A stretch of DNA of 54,109 nucleotides from Bacillota bacterium (GTDB lineage: Bacteria; Bacillota; Clostridia; Lachnospirales; Lachnospiraceae): positions 1-54,109 of the forward strand of contig JAKPAB010000274.1 of NCBI GenBank assembly GCA_029779695.1, given 5' to 3'. Under the pieces are notes generated by a model. That model searched no databases and had not been told where the DNA came from. It was given only the letters and a program-made list of their open reading frames with translations. Position 1 is the stretch's first letter; each line of letters begins with the position of its first letter. Below are positions 45,325 through 54,109 of the stretch, one piece after another. The translations under genes were made by a program, and so were the position numbers.

Positions 45325-45693
45325 ATGATAAACAAAAAGTCCAGATCTTTAATCCGTGAAAAGAAACACAGAAGATTAAGAAATCATCTCGTTGGCACCC
45401 CGGACAGACCGCGTCTCTGCGTATTCAGAAGTAACAAGAATATTTATGCTCAGATCATCGATGATGAAGCAGCTAACACTCTTGTTGCAGCATCTACACT
45501 TGAGAAAGATATTAAGGCAGATTTGAATAACACAGATGATACAGATGCAGCTAAAGCTCTCGGAACAGCCATCGCAAAGAAGGCTATTGAAAAGGGTATC
45601 AAGACTGTCGTATTCGATAGATCAGGCTACATTTATAAGGGTAAGGTAGCTGCTGTTGCAGAAGCTGCTAGAGAAGCTGGCCTGGAATTTTAA
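45325..45693 (+). CDS. rplR: 50S ribosomal protein L18
   Basis: A 122-residue 5S rRNA-binding L18. The ATG at 45325 gives [19 protein letters not shown], as in other Firmicutes, with TTGGAGGAG at ideal distance; the in-frame GTG at 45316 falls inside that ribosome binding site. The protein ends with [16 protein letters not shown]. Confidence 0.96.
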   Translation: MINKKSRSLIREKKHRRLRNHLVGTPDRPRLCVFRSNKNIYAQIIDDEAANTLVAASTLEKDIKADLNNTDDTDAAKALGTAIAKKAIEKGIKTVVFDRSGYIYKGKVAAVAEAAREAGLEF

Positions 45694-45708
45694 GGAGGAA
45701 AACGACAA

Positions 45709-46218
45709 ATGAAGCGTACCATTATTGATCCGGGTCAGCTTGAATTAGATGACCAGGTAGTAGCAATCAAGAGAGTAACTAAGGTTGTTAAGGGCGGACG
45801 TAATATGCGTTTCGCCGCTCTCGTTGTAGTCGGAGACCATAACGGACACGTTGGTGCAGGTCTTGGTAAAGCAACTGAGATTCCTGATGCTATCCGTAAG
45901 GGTAAGGAAGACGCAATAAAGAATCTTATTGAAGTTAAGATGAATGATAACCATAGTATTACTCATGATATTATCGGAAAGCATACAGGAGCAACCGTAC
46001 TTCTTAAGTCAGCTCCCGATGGTACTGGTATTATCGCAGGCGGCCCTGCGCGTTCTGTATGTGACCTTGCAGGTATTCAGAATATCCGTACAAAGTCTCT
46101 TGGATCATCCAATAAACAGAATGTTGTATTGGCTACTCTTTCAGCACTTTCAGAGCTTAAATCCCCTGAAGAGGTTGCAGCACTGCGCGGTAAGACCGTA
46201 GCTGAGATGCTTGGTTAA
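45709..46218 (+). CDS. rpsE: 30S ribosomal protein S5
   Basis: A 169-residue S5 involved in decoding fidelity. [19 protein letters not shown] and [20 protein letters not shown] are the double-stranded RNA-binding N-terminal domain. [19 protein letters not shown] and [18 protein letters not shown] follow. AAGGAGG precedes the ATG. Confidence 0.98.
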   Translation: MKRTIIDPGQLELDDQVVAIKRVTKVVKGGRNMRFAALVVVGDHNGHVGAGLGKATEIPDAIRKGKEDAIKNLIEVKMNDNHSITHDIIGKHTGATVLLKSAPDGTGIIAGGPARSVCDLAGIQNIRTKSLGSSNKQNVVLATLSALSELKSPEEVAALRGKTVAEMLG

Positions 46219-46228
46219 GGAGGAAATC

Positions 46229-46417
46229 ATGGCTAAAAATTTGAAAATTACACTTGTGAAGTCAAAAATCGGTCAGGTTCCCAAGAACGTTAAGATTGTT
46301 AATGCAATGGGTCTTCACAAAATTAATTCCACAGTAGTTCTTCCTGATAATGCATCTGTAAGAGGCATGATTCAGAAGGTTAATCACATGATTAATGTGG
46401 AAGAGGTAGAAGCTTAA
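46229..46417 (+). CDS. rpmD: 50S ribosomal protein L30
   Basis: A 62-residue L30: LKITLVKSKIGQVPKN, LGLHK-type VNAMGLHKINSTVVL, and the helix MIQKVNHMINVEEV. The ATG at 46229, eight bases after AAGGAGG, is chosen over an in-frame ATG at 46211 that overlaps the rpsE stop. Confidence 0.96.
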   Translation: MAKNLKITLVKSKIGQVPKNVKIVNAMGLHKINSTVVLPDNASVRGMIQKVNHMINVEEVEA

Positions 46418-46441
46418 TACTGAAATTAGGGAGGTATTAAA

Positions 46442-46882
46442 ATGGATTTATCTAATTTATCTCCGGCAGAGGGAAGCGTACACAGCGACAACTTTAGAAG
46501 AGGCCGCGGTCACGGTTCAGGAAACGGAAAAACAGCAGGTAAGGGACATAAGGGACAGAAAGCACGTTCTGGATCACCTAGACCTGGTTTCGAAGGCGGT
46601 CAGATGCCTTTGATCAGAAGAATCCCCAAGAGAGGATTCACAAATAGAAATACAAAGACAATCGTATCTATCAATGTATCAGTTCTTGATAGATTCGAAG
46701 ATGGAACAGTAATCGATTCTGAACTTCTTAAGAATACAGGTATTGTTAAGAACGCAAGAGACGGAATTAAAATTCTCGGAAATGGAGAGATCACAAAAAA
46801 GCTTCAGGTTAAGGCTAATGCATTCAGTGCTTCTGCTAAAGAGAAGATTGAAGCAGCAGGCGGAAGCTGCGAGGTGATCTAA
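46442..46882 (+). CDS. rplO: 50S ribosomal protein L15
   Basis: A 146-residue L15 with the glycine-rich [20 protein letters not shown] region, [12 protein letters not shown]-type [15 protein letters not shown], and the C-terminal [25 protein letters not shown] precedes the ATG. The secY start follows the stop immediately. Confidence 0.97.
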   Translation: MDLSNLSPAEGSVHSDNFRRGRGHGSGNGKTAGKGHKGQKARSGSPRPGFEGGQMPLIRRIPKRGFTNRNTKTIVSINVSVLDRFEDGTVIDSELLKNTGIVKNARDGIKILGNGEITKKLQVKANAFSASAKEKIEAAGGSCEVI

Positions 46883-48858
<1,976 letters not shown>

Positions 48859-48878
48859 TTAATACGGGAGGAACGGAT

Positions 48879-49097
48879 TTGTCAAAAGCAGACACTATTG
48901 AGGTCGAAGGTACAGTACTTGAGAAATTACCAAATGCAATGTTTCAGGTAAAACTTGAAAATGGACTTGAAATTCTTGCTCATATTAGCGGGAAGCTTAG
49001 AATGAATTACATTAGAATTCTTCCCGGTGATAAGGTAACAATTGAGATGTCTCCTTATGACCTCACAAAAGGAAGAATTGTCTGGAGAGATAAATAA
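48879..49097 (+). CDS. infA: Translation initiation factor IF-1
   Basis: A 72-residue S1-fold factor that occupies the 30S A site during initiation. [41 protein letters not shown] and [15 protein letters not shown] match the family over its whole length. It starts with TTG, preceded by GGGAGGA. A strong promoter for the next genes lies just after the stop. Confidence 0.97.
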   Translation: MSKADTIEVEGTVLEKLPNAMFQVKLENGLEILAHISGKLRMNYIRILPGDKVTIEMSPYDLTKGRIVWRDK

Positions 49098-49100
49098 ATA

Positions 49101-49129
49101 TTGACATTTTACCCTACTGTAGATATAAT
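49101..49129 (+). promoter_or_regulatory. Perfect-consensus sigma-A promoter for the alpha operon part
   Basis: TTGACA (49101-49106), exactly 17 bases, TATAAT (49124-49129). It starts four bases after the infA stop and points at rpmJ-rpsM-rpsK-rpsD-rpoA-rplQ. Confidence 0.9.
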
Positions 49130-49139
49130 CTTACTCGGA

Positions 49140-49176
49140 CGCTTTTGGGGTAGAGCTTTGCTCAATCATAAAAGTG
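49140..49176 (+). ncRNA. Leader hairpin upstream of rpmJ
   Basis: CGCTTTT (49140-49146) pairs with AAAAGTG (49170-49176), with inner GAGC/GCTC (49153-49156/49160-49163). It lies at the 5' end of the transcript expected from the promoter at 49101-49129. Role unknown. Confidence 0.45.
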
Positions 49177-49219
49177 TAGTGCGGATAAGATTTTTATATT
49201 CAGGAGAGGAGGTAATCCT

Positions 49220-49333
49220 TTGAAGGTTAGATCTTCTGTAAAACCTATGTGCGAAAAGTGCAAGGTAATCAAAAGAAAGGGAAAGATCAGAGTAATCTGT
49301 GAAAATCCTAAGCACAAGCAGAGACAAGGTTAA
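49220..49333 (+). CDS. rpmJ: 50S ribosomal protein L36
   Basis: A 37-residue L36: [19 protein letters not shown] then [17 protein letters not shown]. The CxxC, later Cys and His form the zinc site (C+ form). It starts with TTG, served by GAGGAGG. It is the first gene after the perfect-consensus promoter, and in its usual place between infA and rpsM. Confidence 0.97.
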   Translation: MKVRSSVKPMCEKCKVIKRKGKIRVICENPKHKQRQG

Positions 49334-49365
49334 TCCTTGATCTCTTAACTAAATTTATGCGGCTG

Positions 49366-49416
49366 CAGTCTGCAAAAGCGCAGACTGATTCAAATAAACA
49401 TGGGTCTGTCTTTTTT
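49366..49416 (+). promoter_or_regulatory. Competing hairpins with T-run between rpmJ and rpsM (attenuator-like)
   Basis: CAGTCTGC (49366-49373) pairs perfectly with GCAGACTG (49380-49387). The second arm can instead pair with GGTCTGT (49403-49409), which is followed by TTTTTT (49411-49416). Mutually exclusive pairing plus a T-run is the layout of an attenuator, though the second stem is short. Confidence 0.45.
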
Positions 49417-49478
49417 ACATACCGACTGACAGGCTCAGATTGTTTTGTATTTTAAAAAAAGTGGAGGTACAGATACAC

Positions 49479-49850
49479 ATGGCTCGAATTGCAGGTGTAG
49501 ATTTGCCGAGAGAAAAGAGGATCGAAATCGGTCTTACTTATATCTACGGAATCGGCAACACAAGTGCTGCTAAGATCCTTGAAGTCTCAGGAGTTAACCC
49601 TGATACAAGAGTAAAAGATCTTACAGATGATGAAGTCAAAAAGCTTAGCGAAGCGCTCGATGAGAGTGGCATCATGGTAGAGGGTGACCTTAGAAGAGAG
49701 ACATCTCTTAACATTAAGCGCCTTACTGAGATTGGTTGCTATCGTGGGATTCGCCACAGAAAGGGACTGCCTGTACGTGGACAGAAGACTAAGACTAATG
49801 CCCGTACTAGAAAAGGCCCTCGCAAGACTATTGCAAACAAGAAGAAGTAG
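49479..49850 (+). CDS. rpsM: 30S ribosomal protein S13
   Basis: A 123-residue S13. It begins [26 protein letters not shown] (residues 1-26 of the family start) and has [19 protein letters not shown] and [17 protein letters not shown]. The ATG at 49479 is preceded by GGAGGT at slightly long spacing (about 11 bases); an earlier in-frame ATG at 49440 lacks a site. Confidence 0.97.
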   Translation: MARIAGVDLPREKRIEIGLTYIYGIGNTSAAKILEVSGVNPDTRVKDLTDDEVKKLSEALDESGIMVEGDLRRETSLNIKRLTEIGCYRGIRHRKGLPVRGQKTKTNARTRKGPRKTIANKKK

Positions 49851-49886
49851 TTTCGGTAATAATTAAGAAAGTAGGTTAGTTTTATT

Positions 49887-50279
49887 ATGGCTAAAACAGC
49901 TAAAAAAGTCACGAAGAAACGTGTCAAGAAAAACGTTGAACATGGCCAGGCACATATCCAGGCATCTTTTAATAACACAATTGTTACATTAACTGATGCT
50001 AACGGCAATGCTCTTTCATGGGCATCTGCAGGTGGCCTGGGATTTAAGGGTTCAAGAAAATCTACTCCGTATGCTGCACAGATGGCAGCGGAAACAGCGG
50101 CAAAGGCTGCAGCTCCAACAGGACTGAAGTCAGTAGATGTTATGGTTAAAGGACCCGGATCAGGAAGAGAAGCAGCTATAAGAGCACTCTCTGCAAGCGG
50201 AATTCTGGTTACAAGTATCCAGGATGTTACACCGGTTCCTCATAATGGATGCCGTCCGCCGAAACGTAGAAGAGTCTAA
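49887..50279 (+). CDS. rpsK: 30S ribosomal protein S11
   Basis: A 130-residue S11 of the 30S platform. [50 protein letters not shown] and the end [15 protein letters not shown] are all family typical. Only a weak ribosome binding site (AAAGTAGG) is visible. Confidence 0.97.
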   Translation: MAKTAKKVTKKRVKKNVEHGQAHIQASFNNTIVTLTDANGNALSWASAGGLGFKGSRKSTPYAAQMAAETAAKAAAPTGLKSVDVMVKGPGSGREAAIRALSASGILVTSIQDVTPVPHNGCRPPKRRRV

Positions 50280-50297
50280 TTAGGAGGGAAATAAATA

Positions 50298-50891
50298 ATG
50301 GCAGTTAATAGAACACCTGTCTTAAAGAGATGCAGATCCCTCGGCCTTGATCCTATATATCTCGGAGTAGATAAAAAGTCAAGAAGACAGCCGAGAAATA
50401 CCCGTCGTAAGGTATCTGAATATGGTCTTCAGCTCAAAGAGAAGCAGAAAGCTAAGTTTATATACGGAGTGCTTGAAAAGCCTTTCCGTAATTATTATGC
50501 AAAGGCTACAAGAATGAAGGGAATGAATGGTGAAAACCTCATGACCATGCTTGAGAGCCGTCTTGATAGCGTTGTATTCCGTCTCGGATTTGCACGTACA
50601 AGAAGAGAGGCACGTCAGCTTGTTGATCACAAGATGTTCCTCGTTAATGGTAAGAATGTTAATATTCCTTCATATCTTCTTAAGGCTGGCGATGTAATTG
50701 AAGTTGCTGATAAGAAAAAGAGCCTTCAGAGATTTAAGGATATCAAAGAGACCACTGATGGTAGATTAGTACCGGATTGGCTTGAATGTGATAATGAGAA
50801 TTTCAAGGCTACTGTTAAGAATCTTCCTACAAGAGATCAGATTGATGTTCCTGTCAATGAGATGCTTATCGTCGAGTTGTATTCTAAATAA
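50298..50891 (+). CDS. rpsD: 30S ribosomal protein S4
   Basis: A 197-residue S4, a primary 16S binder and a known autoregulator of alpha-type operons. An N-terminal region lacking the four-Cys zinc site (single Cys at residue 12) is followed by an S4 RNA-binding domain (MLESRLDSVVFRLGFARTR, DHKMFLVNGKNVNIPSYL). AGGAGGG precedes the ATG. Confidence 0.97.
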   Translation: MAVNRTPVLKRCRSLGLDPIYLGVDKKSRRQPRNTRRKVSEYGLQLKEKQKAKFIYGVLEKPFRNYYAKATRMKGMNGENLMTMLESRLDSVVFRLGFARTRREARQLVDHKMFLVNGKNVNIPSYLLKAGDVIEVADKKKSLQRFKDIKETTDGRLVPDWLECDNENFKATVKNLPTRDQIDVPVNEMLIVELYSK

Positions 50892-50935
50892 TTAAGTAAG
50901 GTCACTTAGACATAGTACAGGATGGAGGTACAGTG

Positions 50936-51895
50936 GTGTTCGATTTCGAAAAACCCAATATTGAAATAGCCGAATTGTCAGAGGACAAGAAGTATGGCCG
51001 TTTCGTCGTAGAACCTCTCGAACGCGGATATGGTACTACGCTTGGCAATTCTCTTCGCAGAATCATGCTTTCATCTCTTCCGGGTGCTGCAGTAAGTCAG
51101 GTTAAGATTGATGGCGTCCTGCATGAGTTCAGCTCAATACCGGGAGTTAAGGAAGACGTTACTGAGATCGTTCTGAATATCAAGGGCCTTGCTATCCGTG
51201 ATAACAGCGGTGACAACGAACCTAAGAAGGCATATATTGATTTCGAGGGTGAAGGTGTTGTAACCGCCGGTGATATCCAGGTAAGCGATGATATAGAGAT
51301 TATGAATAAAGATCTTGTCATTGCTCATTTGAATGGCGGTTCTGACAGTAAGTTGGCTATTGATATGACTATCACAGACGGCAGAGGATATGTCTCCTCA
51401 GATAAAAATAAGACAGATGATACTCCTATTGGAGTAGTTGCTGTAGATTCTATATACACACCTATCGAGAGAGTTAACCTTAAGGTTGAGAATACTCGTG
51501 TTGGTCAGCAGACAGACTTTGACAAGCTGACATTGGATGTATATACAAACGGAGCACTTGGACCTGATGAGGCAGTAAGTCTTGCAGCCAAGGTTATGTC
51601 TGAACATCTTCAGCTTTTTGTTAATCTTACAGAGAACGCAATTAATGCAGAGGTTATGGCTTCTAGTCCTTCAGATAAGGATAGCAAGGCGATTGCTATG
51701 ACAATTGATGAACTTGAACTTTCCGTTCGTTCATTTAACTGTCTAAAGAGAGCGGGCATTAATACTGTTGAGGAGCTTACAAATAAGACTCCTGATGAGA
51801 TGATGAAAGTTCGTAATCTTGGTAAGAAATCTCTTGATGAGGTTTTTGCTAAGCTTGATGAACTTGGACTCAGCCTTCGTACAGCTGAAGATTAA
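50936..51895 (+). CDS. rpoA: DNA-directed RNA polymerase subunit alpha
   Basis: A 319-residue alpha subunit. The N-terminal assembly domain has [21 protein letters not shown] (residues about 21-41) and [18 protein letters not shown]. The C-terminal domain (about 245-310) carries [22 protein letters not shown] and [11 protein letters not shown] for UP-element and activator contact. The GTG at 50936 gives the standard [10 protein letters not shown] start, with GGAGG seven bases upstream; the GTG three bases earlier is less well placed. Confidence 0.97.
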   Translation: MFDFEKPNIEIAELSEDKKYGRFVVEPLERGYGTTLGNSLRRIMLSSLPGAAVSQVKIDGVLHEFSSIPGVKEDVTEIVLNIKGLAIRDNSGDNEPKKAYIDFEGEGVVTAGDIQVSDDIEIMNKDLVIAHLNGGSDSKLAIDMTITDGRGYVSSDKNKTDDTPIGVVAVDSIYTPIERVNLKVENTRVGQQTDFDKLTLDVYTNGALGPDEAVSLAAKVMSEHLQLFVNLTENAINAEVMASSPSDKDSKAIAMTIDELELSVRSFNCLKRAGINTVEELTNKTPDEMMKVRNLGKKSLDEVFAKLDELGLSLRTAED

Positions 51896-51912
51896 TTATA
51901 ATAAACACAGGT

Positions 51913-52025
51913 TGATTGCTTGTGGAACTTGAAGCGGATAAGTCCAAAAGGCGCTTGCTTCAAGCCTTCCATGTGGCAGTATAATAGTGCCGGAAAAGTA
52001 AGACCATAGGGCGTTGAACGGTACG
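51913..52025 (+). ncRNA. Structured intercistronic segment before rplQ
   Basis: In the 149-base gap, GGAA..TGAAGC (51924-51935) can pair with GCTTCA..TTCC (51957-51970), GGCA with TGCC around 51975-51991, and GGCGT with ACGCC around 52010-52025. A TATAAT at 51980-51985 lacks a good -35 (TTGCTT at 19-base spacing). Confidence 0.4.
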
Positions 52026-52044
52026 CCGCAAAAGGAGAAATAAA

Positions 52045-52566
52045 ATGGCAAAGTATAGAAAATTAGGAAGAACATCTTCACAGAGAAAAGCACTTCTTAG
52101 AAATCAGGTTACAAACCTTCTTAATAACGGAAAGATCATTACTACTGAGTCTAAGGCTAAGGAAGTAAGAAAGATCGCTGAGAGCTATATTGCACTTGCT
52201 ATCCGTGAAAAAGATAATTTTGAAGACGTTACTGTTCAGGCTAAAGTTGCCCGTAAGGACAAGGATGGCAAGAGAGTAAAGGAAGTTGTTGACGGTAAGA
52301 AAGTTACTGTATACGACACAGTAGATAAGCAGATCAAGAAGGATATGCCTTCTAGACTTCACGCTCGTCGTGAAATGCTTAAGTATTTCTACCCTGTTAC
52401 TGAGGTAGTGTCTAAATCAAAGAGGAATTCTATTAATCTTCCGAACAAGATGTTCGATGAGATCGCTCCTAAGTACGCTGATCGTAATGGTGGTTATACC
52501 AGAATCGTAAAGATTGGTCAGAGAAAAGGCGATGCAGCAATGGAAGTTCTGCTCGAACTTATCTAA
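52045..52566 (+). CDS. rplQ: 50S ribosomal protein L17
   Basis: A 173-residue L17. KYRKLGRTSSQRKALLRNQV at the start and RNGGYTRIVKIGQRKGDAA followed by EVLLELI at the end are typical. Most bacterial L17 proteins have about 115-130 residues; this one has an insertion of about 50 (roughly 70-125, rich in Lys/Asp) before the conserved C-terminal part. AAAAGGAG precedes the ATG. It is the last gene of the superoperon. Confidence 0.96.
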   Translation: MAKYRKLGRTSSQRKALLRNQVTNLLNNGKIITTESKAKEVRKIAESYIALAIREKDNFEDVTVQAKVARKDKDGKRVKEVVDGKKVTVYDTVDKQIKKDMPSRLHARREMLKYFYPVTEVVSKSKRNSINLPNKMFDEIAPKYADRNGGYTRIVKIGQRKGDAAMEVLLELI

Positions 52567-52585
52567 AATACAAAACAGTCGGTAA

Positions 52586-52619
52586 AATAAGCACTCCGTT
52601 TCGGAGTGCTTATTTTTTT
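52586..52619 (+). terminator. Intrinsic terminator of the ribosomal superoperon
   Basis: AATAAGCACTCCG pairs perfectly with CGGAGTGCTTATT around a TTT loop, followed by a T-run. Confidence 0.96.
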
Positions 52620-52886
52620 GCAAATTTTTAAAAATATTCAATACCAAAATCAAATTTGTATATCATCTTTCATTAGCCTACACAATATAAAAGTATTTTT
52701 TTTAGATAGTTATCTGAAAAAAGTTTAAGCATTAAAAGATATGATTGAAAACTGACATGCACAGCCAAATATAACGCTGATTATTAAAAATTTTGGTACA
52801 AATAGGACACGATAGAAGACTAGGACCTAAAAGAGTTATATATAAACATTAAAAAGCATTTAAATATATAAATAATAACGGGTAAC

Positions 52887-52904
52887 AAGTGCCATATGGC
52901 ATTA
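52887..52904. promoter_or_regulatory. Palindromic operator-like motif, copy 1
   Basis: AAGTGCCATATGGCATTA contains the perfect 12-bp palindrome TGCCATATGGCA (52890-52901). A near-identical copy lies 187 bp downstream. Confidence 0.5.
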
Positions 52905-53041
52905 ATCAACAAAAATATGTTAATTCTATATTACGTTTGAAAATCAACCAAGTATGAAGCAGTCAACTCAATAAAATTGCACTTTTACCATAAAATAGTG
53001 CGCTGTCAGGTTTTTAAGACATCAAAATAGACAAAAAGGAG

Positions 53042-53091
53042 TTGAAATATTTATGTAATATATCTATTATAATAAGTGCCATTTGGCATTA
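53042..53091 (+). promoter_or_regulatory. Promoter with palindromic operator-like motif, copy 2
   Basis: TTGAAA (53042-53047), 17 bases, TATTAT (53065-53070), directly followed by AAGTGCCATTTGGCATTA (53074-53091), which matches copy 1 at 17 of 18 positions. The motif would sit on the transcription start, a repressor-like position. Confidence 0.55.
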
Positions 53092-53123
53092 TTGAGATTA
53101 AAATTCGAGACTAAGTTATATAT

Positions 53124-53267
53124 ATGAAAAAAGGATGTTCCGGATGGAGGATTTTGGAAACATCGAAATACAAAGGGTGCATTGATGACAGAGTTCGCTT
53201 CGATATAAATATGCGGGATCTGCATGATTTAGACTTCAGGGAAAAGTCCAAAGGGAGGGTATATTAA
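53124..53267 (+). CDS. Possible 47-residue small protein or leader peptide (doubtful)
   Basis: An ATG-led frame of 47 codons ends TAA exactly on the ATG of the next gene (TAATG overlap). It lies wholly within the leader expected from the promoter at 53042-53070. The peptide begins MKKGCSGWRILETSKYKG and is charged with no recognisable domain. No good ribosome binding site precedes it. It could be chance; the one-base overlap is the only positive sign. Confidence 0.2.
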   Translation: MKKGCSGWRILETSKYKGCIDDRVRFDINMRDLHDLDFREKSKGRVY

Positions 53268-54109
53268 TGAAGAGACAGGTCAAGAAGAGAATAATATCGT
53301 TTATTGCTCTTATTGCAATGCTTCTGACAACGGTTCTATCTACTGGAAATCTATCCAAGGTTAAGGCAGATGTTACCGCAGGGGGAAGTGGAATTATCAC
53401 CGAGTTTAAGGGCGGTGAAAAGGTTGTACTTTACAATCCCGACAGCAAAAATCCAGGATCAGGATATGTTCTAAGCACAGCAATTAGTAATAATAATAAG
53501 ATGACAGCAGTTGTGGCAAATGAGAAAGGTAATAAGATCATTTCGTCTGCAGAATATTCAGTTCTTGAAGTTACTGTTGATGCTGATAATTTTATTACGC
53601 TTAAGGATGCATCAGGAAAGTACTTAAGGGGAGATGATAATAACGCTCTTACACTTTCGGATACGATTGATGCAAAATGCAGATGGAGCCTTGAAACAAT
53701 AAACAAGGTACTTATGATCAAGAGTGCGACATTGAGAACGGCACCATCTAAAAGTGCGCCTGATGGCAATCCGATTGCTATAGGATGTAATGGAAAAGAT
53801 TTTGCTACTTACTCTGCATCTGCAAGTAACACGGCAAAAGATACCATTAGGGTTATAAATGCGGATTATGTATCTGTTAATTCAACACCAACAGAACCAA
53901 CAACACCAACAGAACCAACGACACCAACAGAGCCTACAACTCCTGATAAACCTATGGATGATGCTATTATTAAGGATGGCTCTGAGGTAGTTATAGTTAA
54001 TCCTGCTAGCAATAAGGCTATTTCGGTGAATCCAACAAATGATTCAAAAAGACTAAATATTGAAAATATTTCTATTAGTGGCACTTCAGTTTGTGCAACG
54101 GGTAAAACA
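53267..54109 (+). CDS. Secreted repeat protein, partial (3' end outside window)
   Basis: The frame stays open from the ATG at 53267, preceded by GGGAGGG, to the window end (281 codons). It starts with a Sec signal peptide: basic MKRQVKKR, a hydrophobic core (IISFIALIAMLLTTVL), and a likely cleavage near KVKA-D. A first domain (about 45-205) opens with GGEKVVLYNPDS. A TPTEPTTPTEPTTP linker (about 207-224) leads to a second domain opening with the similar GSEVVIVNPAS. Repeats of this sort occur at the front of large secreted enzymes or adhesins. The catalytic part, if any, is not visible and no function is assigned. Confidence 0.85.
   Translation, partial: MKRQVKKRIISFIALIAMLLTTVLSTGNLSKVKADVTAGGSGIITEFKGGEKVVLYNPDSKNPGSGYVLSTAISNNNKMTAVVANEKGNKIISSAEYSVLEVTVDADNFITLKDASGKYLRGDDNNALTLSDTIDAKCRWSLETINKVLMIKSATLRTAPSKSAPDGNPIAIGCNGKDFATYSASASNTAKDTIRVINADYVSVNSTPTEPTTPTEPTTPTEPTTPDKPMDDAIIKDGSEVVIVNPASNKAISVNPTNDSKRLNIENISISGTSVCATGKT

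Larger units (their letters stand above)
52620..53266. other. Gene-poor AT-rich region after the ribosomal operon
   Basis: About 650 bp with no confident gene. It holds two copies of a palindromic motif (52887-52904 and 53074-53091), a promoter (53042-53070), and a doubtful 47-codon frame (53124-53267) leading into the secreted protein gene. Confidence 0.65.

Noticed and set aside
51955-51985. Internal promoter TTGCTT-N19-TATAAT before rplQ
   Set aside because: The spacer is too long and the -35 is poor; the TATAAT lies in the loop of a potential hairpin.
53130-53266. Cyclic-di-GMP or other riboswitch upstream of the secreted protein
   Set aside because: Short stems such as ATCGAA/TTCGAT and GACTT/AAGTC exist, but the conserved core of known riboswitch classes could not be matched.

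Overview
The window is about 54 kb of a low-to-moderate G+C Firmicutes chromosome. The protein repertoire (crotonase, arginine deiminase set, A-type flavoprotein, DUF4190 protein, long L17 with an insertion), the strong AAGGAGG-type ribosome binding sites and the r-protein gene order fit an anaerobic member of the Lachnospiraceae. A Butyrivibrio/Pseudobutyrivibrio-like organism is my best guess, but the genus is inference. No rRNA or tRNA gene was seen.

Layout. 1-1982 holds the end of one half and all of the second half of a heterodimeric ABC exporter. 2048-4796 is clpB under a CIRCE/HrcA-type operator. 4797-5372 is gene-poor and carries a long rod-like hairpin. 5373-8647 encodes an aspartate aminotransferase, a crotonase and ProC (convergent). 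8935-14745 encodes a response regulator with a Glu at its phosphoacceptor position, a GT2 glycosyltransferase, GlmS, an N/Q-rich membrane protein and an EF-hand-like protein. 15004-16947 is a truncated type I-C cas3 whose reading frame runs into a single orphan CRISPR repeat; no other cas gene is present. 17151-20309 encodes a 930-residue Fe-S/FAD oxidoreductase plus HypA. 20405-23529 encodes a YitT protein, a TPP riboswitch with ThiT, and an S66 peptidase. 23697-26245 (minus strand) encodes an M20 amidohydrolase and a MATE exporter. 26581-31290 holds arcA-arcB-arcC and an AraC-family regulator with two DNA-binding modules. 31321-37214 encodes a flavodiiron protein, TruA (minus), HPr, EI, a HAD phosphatase and an RNA methyltransferase-like protein.

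37275-52619 is the S10-spc-alpha ribosomal superoperon: rpsJ, rplC, rplD, rplW, rplB, rpsS, rplV, rpsC, rplP, rpmC, rpsQ, rplN, rplX, rplE, rpsN, rpsH, rplF, rplR, rpsE, rpmD, rplO, secY, adk, infA, rpmJ, rpsM, rpsK, rpsD, rpoA, rplQ. It has several structured untranslated segments: a branched leader before rpsJ, three tandem covarying hairpins between rpsJ and rplC, a promoter plus hairpin before rplF, a perfect-consensus promoter before rpmJ, competing hairpins before rpsM, and a leader before rplQ. map is absent from its usual place between adk and infA. The window closes with about 700 bp of intergenic DNA carrying two copies of a palindrome, then the start of a secreted repeat protein that runs off the end.

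The most unusual items are the Cas3 fused in frame to CRISPR spacer/repeat DNA (an apparent scar from loss of a whole I-C locus), the triple covarying hairpin in the ribosomal operon, the tandem-domain AraC regulator, the Asp-to-Glu receiver, HPr with Arg at position 46, and a ThiT leader whose terminator also contains the Shine-Dalgarno sequence.
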